A stretch of DNA of 64,000 nt from Betaproteobacteria bacterium (GTDB lineage: Bacteria > Acidobacteriota > Terriglobia > Acidiferrales > UBA7541). Both the position numbers and the translations under genes were made by a program. Below, piece after piece: positions 59,401-64,000 of this stretch. The notes beneath the pieces are model-generated. The model was not told the origin of the DNA. It did not search any database and worked only from the letters and a program-made list of their open reading frames with translations. Within the stretch, counting starts at the first letter, position 1. The number at the start of each line of letters is the position of its first letter. The stretch spans positions 1 through 64,000 of the forward strand of contig CAJCHZ010000072.1 in the NCBI GenBank assembly GCA_903970165.1, read 5' to 3'.

Positions 59401-60380
59401 TCTTCATCCCAGAAGCGTTCGGTCAGGTACTTTGACGCAGAATCCGCAAAAACGGTGACAACGACCGCACGCTCAAATGGAGCGATGCGCTTCGCCACCT
59501 GGAAGCAGCCCTGCAAAGCAGCGGCTGCACTGGGGCTGACGAGCAAGCCTTCTTCGCGCGCGAGCCGTTTCACCAGGCGATAGGCTTCCTCGGTGTCGAC
59601 TTCCAAATTCTGATCGGCAATCGTGTCGTCATAAATCGAAGGCCGCAGCGCGGTCTGCATATGCTTCCAGCCTTCCAGGCCGTGAAACGCCGCATCCGGC
59701 TGGAGACTGATGCACCGAATCGACGGGTTCAGCTCTTTCAAGCGGCGCGATGTGCCGACAAACGTTCCGCTCGTGCCCAGAGCCGCGACAAAGTGGGTGA
59801 TGCGTCCGTTCGTCTGTTCCCAGATTTCGTTGGCGGTGGTCCGATAGTGCGCCTGCCAATTGGCCGGATTGCTGTACTGATCCGGATAAAAATATTTCTC
59901 GGGATCGCCCGCTACGATCTCATGAACGCGCCGAATCGCGCCATCCGTACCCTCATCACCTGGCGTGCTGACAAGCTCAGCTCCAAGAGCTGCGAGCATA
60001 CGCTTGCGTTCGTGCGAAGCGCTGTCCGGCAAGCAAAGTTTCACGGGATAACCGAGCGCCGCACCGATCATGGCGTAGGCAATCCCAGTATTTCCGCTGG
60101 TCGCATCAACAATGGTTTTCCCTGGGCGAAGCTCACCGCTCGCCAACCCAGCTTGAATCATGCTCAGCGCAGGGCGGTCCTTGACGGAGCCACCCGGATT
60201 GAACCACTCCGCCTTGGCGCAGAATTCCACGTTGGGAAACTCACCGCCGACGTGACTCATCTTTAGAAGTGGGGTGTTCCCGATCAATTCAAGAACAGAC
60301 TGCCCTCCGCGCCCAGAGGGATTCCGAGCTTCGACAGGGGACATATCCTTGGACTCGGCAATCGACTTGGTTGTGGACAT
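59397..60380 (-). CDS. Cysteine synthase, CysM type
   Basis: 327 residues. A PLP enzyme of the OASS family: LELIGNTPLLKMSHV, Lys in GGSVKDRPALSMIQAG, TSGNTGIAYAMIGAALGYPVKLCLPDSAS and ALGTSGTFVGTSRRLK. In its cluster it probably accepts sulfur from the CysO thiocarboxylate rather than sulfide, so O-phosphoserine or O-acetylserine is its substrate. The choice of substrate cannot be read from the sequence here. Confidence 0.93.
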   Translation of the reverse strand: MSTTKSIAESKDMSPVEARNPSGRGGQSVLELIGNTPLLKMSHVGGEFPNVEFCAKAEWFNPGGSVKDRPALSMIQAGLASGELRPGKTIVDATSGNTGIAYAMIGAALGYPVKLCLPDSASHERKRMLAALGAELVSTPGDEGTDGAIRRVHEIVAGDPEKYFYPDQYSNPANWQAHYRTTANEIWEQTNGRITHFVAALGTSGTFVGTSRRLKELNPSIRCISLQPDAAFHGLEGWKHMQTALRPSIYDDTIADQNLEVDTEEAYRLVKRLAREEGLLVSPSAAAALQGCFQVAKRIAPFERAVVVTVFADSASKYLTERFWDEE

Positions 60381-60449
60381 CGGCGTAGCTAGCCTGGCCG
60401 CATGCTAGATACATGCTATATATACGACCAGTTCGCTCCGAATTAGATG

Positions 60450-60496
60450 CTCAGACTGCTATCTTGTTATAAGGCCGATTTTAGCACCAGTCTGAG
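60450..60496. promoter_or_regulatory. Perfect inverted repeat in the cysM/ECF divergent region
   Basis: 9-bp arms CTCAGACTG (60450-60458) and CAGTCTGAG (60488-60496) with a 29-base spacer. It lies in the gap between the divergent cysM gene and the ECF sigma gene. Further on toward cysM there is a direct repeat CATGCTAGATACATGCTATA. It may be a leader structure of cysM or a site for a dimeric regulator. No T-run follows. Confidence 0.4.
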
Positions 60497-60599
60497 TGAA
60501 TCACCCTAAAAATAGTAGACAATATAGAGCCTCGAAACCTCACTGCTAGGGTCGCGCGCTGTTAACACTTCGTCACGCGGTAGCGTCTTGCAGGTCGGC

Positions 60600-61313
60600 A
60601 TGATATCAGGAGTTCGCGCCGTACACCCCGGAACCACTGTTGACTCGCGACCCACAATCATGGACTGTCGACTGGTGACCGCCGCGACCGCCTCCGAACC
60701 TGCTGGCGACTCCGCCCTGGTGCATGCCGCGCGGCAAGGCGACCGGGCCGCTTTTGGCAATTTATACGCCCGACACGCGCGAATGGTTCACGGGATTTTG
60801 CTGGCGAAAGTTCCGGCGGAGGACGTGGATGATCTGGTCCAGGACGTTTTCCTGAAAGCAATGCCGCGGCTGAGCGACTTGCGCGATGTGTCTCGATTTG
60901 GACCTTGGCTGGCGGCGATCACGCGCAACCGCGCCAATGACTATCACCGGCAAAACCGAGCGGTCGCCGCAGTGACGGAGAGCCTTTCCGAAGACGACTC
61001 CGAAGTCCCGGCAGCGAGCACCGCATCCGACACCGAGGCCGCAATGATTCTTTCCCATGTGAGGAGCCTCTCGGAGACGTATCGCGAGACATTGATTCTG
61101 CGTTTGGTAGAAGGAATGACAGGCCCGGAGATTGCTGCGCGCACTGGATTAACTCCAGGATCCGTTCGAGTCAATCTGCACCGGGGCATGCAGCAGCTTC
61201 GGGAAAAGCTAAGCCAGTCGGCGAGTGGCGCCAAAGGTCAAAGCGGCTTTGATGCCGAGAAGAATGCAGCCGCGCAGAAGCAAAGCAATTTGCGCAAGAG
61301 GAATGAGCCATGA
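60600..61313 (+). CDS. ECF sigma factor (RpoE-like)
   Basis: 237 residues from the ATG at 60600 (AGG five bases upstream); TTG 60588 and ATG 60660 are alternatives. Region 2: FGNLYARHARMVHGILLAKVPAEDVDDLVQDVFLKAMPRLSDLRDVSRFGPWLAAITRNRANDYHRQ. Region 4: SLSETYRETLILRLVEGMTGPEIAARTGLTPGSVRVNLHRGMQQLREKL. It has a longer N-terminus and C-terminus than usual. Its stop overlaps the FecR-like partner by four bases (ATGA), so this is a sigma/anti-sigma pair. Confidence 0.92.
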   Translation: MISGVRAVHPGTTVDSRPTIMDCRLVTAATASEPAGDSALVHAARQGDRAAFGNLYARHARMVHGILLAKVPAEDVDDLVQDVFLKAMPRLSDLRDVSRFGPWLAAITRNRANDYHRQNRAVAAVTESLSEDDSEVPAASTASDTEAAMILSHVRSLSETYRETLILRLVEGMTGPEIAARTGLTPGSVRVNLHRGMQQLREKLSQSASGAKGQSGFDAEKNAAAQKQSNLRKRNEP

Positions 61314-62383
61314 ACGACGATTACCTCTGGGACGGTTCCGGCGAACCGGACCCGGAGATTCAAAAACTGGAAAAAACTCTCGCGAAATTCGGCCATCAAG
61401 GTCAGGCACCGGAATTTCCTGAAATGGTTGTAACTCGACGGCCGCGAATTTTGCAGTGGGGGATAGGCCTGCGCTGGCCACAAGTATTTGCAGCGGCTGC
61501 GGCGTTGATTCTGCTGATCGTGGCAGTGGAAATTCTGCGTTGGGCGCGGCATCCGGCCGCCAATTCCGGCTCGGGATGGGAAGTCGAGCGCGTAGCCGGA
61601 ACTCCACGAGTCGAATCGAATGCCACCGGAAAAACTGGGGGAAACGGCAAACTGGGCATCGGACAAACCCTTGTCACCGATAGCCATTCGCAGGCCAACA
61701 TAACGGTGGCCGAAATTGGCACTGTCAACGTCGAGCCCAACACGCGCCTTCGCCTGGTGGATGGAGGGGCGGGCCACAATCGCCTTGCGCTGGAACGCGG
61801 CACAATTCATGCCTTCATCTGGGCCGCTCCGGGCCAATTTGCCGTGGACACTCCTTCCGCTATCGCGGTGGATTTGGGTTGCCGCTATACGCTGCAAGTA
61901 GACGATTCCGGCGCCGGAACTCTTCGCACGACGCTTGGTTGGGTCGGTTTCAAGCTGAACAACCGCGAAGCCTTCATCCCGGCGGGCGCGGTTTGCGCGA
62001 CGCGTCCAAAGATTGGCCCCGGCACTCCCTATTTTGATGACGCGCCTAAATCCTTTTGCGAAGCATTGTCAAAGTTTGATTTCTCCGCCAGCACACCGGA
62101 AGAGCGCAGCGCCGAACTCGACAAAATATTGGCGGAGGCGCGCCCGCGCGACGCGCTCACCGTCTGGCACCTGCTCGCCCGCGTGGAAGACGCGCAGCGC
62201 GGCCGCGTCTATGACCGGCTGGCATCGCTCGTTCCGCCTCCTGCGGGGGTAACGCGCGAAGGCATCCTGAGCCTCAATCAAAAAATGCTGGACGCGTGGT
62301 GGAATCAGCTGGACCTGGGAGACGTTTTTCTCTGGCGCACGTGGGAACGTTCCTGGTCACAGGAGAAGCGGGCAGGGTCATAA
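61310..62383 (+). CDS. FecR-domain membrane protein, probable anti-sigma partner
   Basis: 357 residues. A cytoplasmic N-terminus of about 60 residues precedes one TM (about 62-82, VFAAAAALILLIVAVEILRW), then a FecR domain outside (about 90-230): WEVERVAGTPRVE...QTLVTDSHSQANITVAEIGTVNVEPNTRLRLVDGGAGHNRLALERGTIHAFIWAAPGQFAVDTPSAIAVDLGCRYTLQVDDSGAGTLRTTLGWVGF. The C-terminal 120 residues are helical with no known motif. The coupling to the ECF gene supports regulation of it. A classical zinc-binding anti-sigma motif is not seen. Confidence 0.85.
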   Translation: MNDDYLWDGSGEPDPEIQKLEKTLAKFGHQGQAPEFPEMVVTRRPRILQWGIGLRWPQVFAAAAALILLIVAVEILRWARHPAANSGSGWEVERVAGTPRVESNATGKTGGNGKLGIGQTLVTDSHSQANITVAEIGTVNVEPNTRLRLVDGGAGHNRLALERGTIHAFIWAAPGQFAVDTPSAIAVDLGCRYTLQVDDSGAGTLRTTLGWVGFKLNNREAFIPAGAVCATRPKIGPGTPYFDDAPKSFCEALSKFDFSASTPEERSAELDKILAEARPRDALTVWHLLARVEDAQRGRVYDRLASLVPPPAGVTREGILSLNQKMLDAWWNQLDLGDVFLWRTWERSWSQEKRAGS

Positions 62384-62449
62384 CGTCAACCGACCCCCGG
62401 CCCAACGACCGCTTTACAGAAGCTCCGTCATTTACTACGCTAGGTCATC

Positions 62450-62893
62450 ATGTGGAATGTCGAAGAGAAGTTTTCACCCAAACAGATTGAAGGACTGGCG
62501 GCGCTGGGATTTGCCGTCGGTAGCACGCGCGGGGTGGTGCGTGTTGAAAAATACGGTAGTGGGGCCGAGTTCCGCAAAGGGACCGACGAGCTTTACCAAA
62601 TGACGGTCGTGCCGACCATCATGCTGAAGGGGCGCTTCACGCGGCTTTGGGACGCGGGTTACCAGAAATTTCTGCTGACCGATGAAGGTCTGAAGCTTCC
62701 GGCGCTAGCCTCGCACCTGGAGAATTTGCGGAAGTTCAACGAAGAACTGCTCACCGCACTGGGCGTTCCCACTTTTTACAACGAAGCTCTGGGCTCCGTC
62801 AGCCAAATCAGCGTTTACGACCGCGTCAAGGGCCGCCCCGGCGATGTACCCGACAAAACGGTCGGCGTCCACGAACCCGCCGACAGCCACTGA
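62450..62893 (+). CDS. Conserved hypothetical protein
   Basis: 147 residues from the ATG at 62450. It is soluble and mixed alpha/beta: MWNVEEKFSPKQIEGLAALGFAVGSTRGVVRVEKYG, YQMTVVPTIMLKGRFTRLWDAGYQKFLLTDEGLKLPALASHLENLRKFNEELLTALGVPTFYNEALGSVSQISVYDRVKGRPGD. No signal peptide or metal motif. I recognise no family. It is 67 bases after the FecR-like gene on the same strand. Confidence 0.7.
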   Translation: MWNVEEKFSPKQIEGLAALGFAVGSTRGVVRVEKYGSGAEFRKGTDELYQMTVVPTIMLKGRFTRLWDAGYQKFLLTDEGLKLPALASHLENLRKFNEELLTALGVPTFYNEALGSVSQISVYDRVKGRPGDVPDKTVGVHEPADSH

Positions 62894-62923
62894 CAAAGCA
62901 ACGTCGATTCCTCGAAATTTTCG

Positions 62924-63214
62924 CTAATTCGCAGCCGCTTCACGAAGGTGACGACGGAATTGCTCCGCGTTGATGCGATGCTTGGCGACCTTGCGTGCTC
63001 CGATGAAAACGACGGGGATGTCCCACCCGTAGCGCTTTTCCAGGACCGCGTCGTTCTCGATATTCACTTCGCGCAGGACACCGCCAAATTCGAGCAATAG
63101 CGGTGCGATGGCGGACTTGGCTTCGTCGCAAAGATGGCAGCCAGGCCGCGTGTAAAACGTCACCTCGCGCGGGCCAGCCGCGGCAAGCCGCTCATCTTCC
63201 GCGTGCCCCATCAC
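62924..63214 (-). CDS. Glutaredoxin-like protein
   Basis: 96 residues of the DUF836/thioredoxin-like glutaredoxin type. The active site is TFYTRPGCHLCDEAKSAI (CxxC), with VLREVNIENDAVLEKRYGWDIPVVFIGARKVAKHRINAEQFRRHL, including the cis-Pro in DIPVVF. Its ATG overlaps the DinB gene's stop by four bases (ATGA). Confidence 0.9.
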   Translation of the reverse strand: MMGHAEDERLAAAGPREVTFYTRPGCHLCDEAKSAIAPLLLEFGGVLREVNIENDAVLEKRYGWDIPVVFIGARKVAKHRINAEQFRRHLREAAAN

Positions 63215-63765
63215 GGCTTCGGGTTGGAATATTTCTGGAACGGCCCCGCATGGGGATGAAACGCATGCGCGCGATAAAGTTCCGCAATCTGCCGTAGATG
63301 GCCGAGGTCATGAGAAGCCCATTCGCTGAGCATCTGATGAAGCGTAATTTCGCCGAGCTCGGAATGCAGGGCCGCGCGCTCGCCGGAATCCGCGGGAATG
63401 CTTCTCAGCAGAATGACCGTCGAGCGGCGGGTCTTCATAAAATACCCGAGGTTCTCGGTTGCCGTTCCTCGCGCATAGTCGCCGATGACCACCGTGCTGG
63501 TTGGATCATACTTCTGCAACCTGGGCGCGTCTTCCGTCACCATGCGGCGCGTGCGGTCTGCGTAGACGAACTCGATATCCGCGAGGTGCCCGAGGACTTC
63601 GCCGATGGACCAGCGCTCCGGCGCGGGCTTCCATTGCATCAGTTCGTCGGGCAAATCGCGAAGCAGCGTTTCGAGCAGAATCGGCGTCTTTTCCAGGAGC
63701 GTGAGGGCAGGCTGAATCGACGAGTTGCTGGCCGGCTCGGTAGATCGGGCTACACCTTGCTGCAT
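63211..63765 (-). CDS. DinB-family protein
   Basis: 184 residues from the ATG at 63765 (GGGAGGT upstream); the frame to 63876 lacks such a site. The four-helix DinB/YfiT fold is indicated by LEKTPILLETLLRDLPDELMQWKPAPERWSIGEVLGHLADIEFVYADRTRRMV and LGEITLHQMLSEWASHDLGHLRQIAELYRAHAF, with the three metal-binding His (GHLAD, EWASHDLGH). Function is probably a thiol or damage-linked transferase. The glutaredoxin gene downstream is coupled, which fits a thiol-dependent role. Confidence 0.88.
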   Translation of the reverse strand: MQQGVARSTEPASNSSIQPALTLLEKTPILLETLLRDLPDELMQWKPAPERWSIGEVLGHLADIEFVYADRTRRMVTEDAPRLQKYDPTSTVVIGDYARGTATENLGYFMKTRRSTVILLRSIPADSGERAALHSELGEITLHQMLSEWASHDLGHLRQIAELYRAHAFHPHAGPFQKYSNPKP

Positions 63766-63857
63766 GTGGCACCTCCCAAGCAATTTATGCATCTTACTCG
63801 AAATGCGTCGGAAAAGAAGAAGTGGCGCATAATGATTAACAGAGGAAGCGAGGCTAG

Positions 63858-64000
63858 ATGGGAAGAGTTGTGGCAATGATGGACGATCTGTTTTTTCAGA
63901 TGAAGGTCGCGGAGACGGCGAAGCATCTCGGCCTCGAGCTGAAAGTAGCTGCCAACGGCGATGCGCTTCTCGGCCTGCTCGAACCCCTGCCTAACCTGGT
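63858..64000 (+). CDS. Start of a receiver-like protein gene (cut by window end)
   Basis: 47 residues from the ATG at 63858, with AGAGGAAG upstream. MGRVVAMMDDLFFQMKVAETAKHLGLELKVAANGDALLGLLEPLPNLV looks like the start of a CheY-like receiver domain: a strand with two Asp, a helix, then a second strand. Members without a conserved phospho-acceptor pattern are common in this phylum. The rest is beyond the window, so the call is provisional. Confidence 0.6.
   Translation, partial: MGRVVAMMDDLFFQMKVAETAKHLGLELKVAANGDALLGLLEPLPNL

Noticed and set aside
1..64000. tRNA, rRNA, CRISPR array, insertion sequence or prophage
   Set aside because: No cloverleaf with a GTTCRA loop in place, no repeated spacers, no transposase or phage gene was recognised on either strand.

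Overview
The window looks like a chromosomal segment of an Acidobacteriota bacterium. The main evidence is an 821-residue MacB/FtsX-type permease of the acidobacterial duplicated-orphan-permease (ADOP) kind at 7586-10051. Supporting signs are many short dispersed palindromes, mixed use of ATG, GTG and TTG starts, and a dense mix of housekeeping operons with small uncharacterised genes. No rRNA, tRNA, CRISPR array, transposase or phage gene was seen.

Layout. 1-3378: 3' part of an RNase E/G gene whose S1 domain is interrupted by a very long low-complexity insertion. 3.4-17.4 kb: accessory region with an alpha/beta hydrolase, a methyltransferase, a DUF433 antitoxin-like gene, a SnoaL-like protein, the ADOP permease, a degenerate P450-like protein, two ABC-2 exporters facing tail to tail, and a YuiH-type molybdoenzyme. 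17.6-25.4 kb: folD, coaE, an HtrA-type protease, a DUF374 acyltransferase, a FecR-like membrane protein, ETF-ubiquinone oxidoreductase and a hicBA locus with a broken hicB. 25.7-28.6 kb: a GntR(YtrA)-ABC operon behind a perfect 20-bp palindrome. 28.8-31.6 kb: an L,D-transpeptidase and an M23 peptidase, then a frameshifted gene of unknown function. 31.7-39.2 kb, all on the minus strand: yceD-rpmF-plsX-fabD-fabG-(small ORF)-acpP-fabF-etfB-etfA. This is a classic lipid-synthesis cluster joined to ETF, whose electrons would pass to the ETF-QO encoded at 23-25 kb.

39.5-44.2 kb: a tight three-gene trehalose operon. It encodes a trehalose-6-phosphate synthase fused to a two-TM sensor-like module, a DUF5752 protein and a TreT-like trehalose synthase. 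44.4-54.3 kb: a zinc-ribbon membrane protein, a Ser/Thr-kinase-like protein with a TonB C-terminus, a HEAT-repeat protein, a thioesterase, a dGTPase-like HD hydrolase, a TPR protein, a zinc-ribbon/FHA protein and two glycosyltransferases. 54.4-56.2 kb: a diguanylate cyclase followed by a PilZ protein. 56.4-60.4 kb, minus strand: a CDGSH protein, a beta carbonic anhydrase, and a protein-thiocarboxylate cysteine pathway of CysM-type synthase, JAMM protease, CysO-like sulfur carrier with a masked di-glycine, and MoeZ-like activator with rhodanese. 60.6-64 kb: an ECF sigma factor with a FecR-type partner, an unknown protein, a DinB-glutaredoxin pair and the start of a receiver-like gene.

Four genes carry apparent single-base frameshifts: a small membrane protein, the DUF433 protein, hicB, and the gene at 30.8-31.6 kb. 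All four are accessory, while the core genes are intact. This suggests real decay, but assembly indels cannot be excluded from sequence alone.
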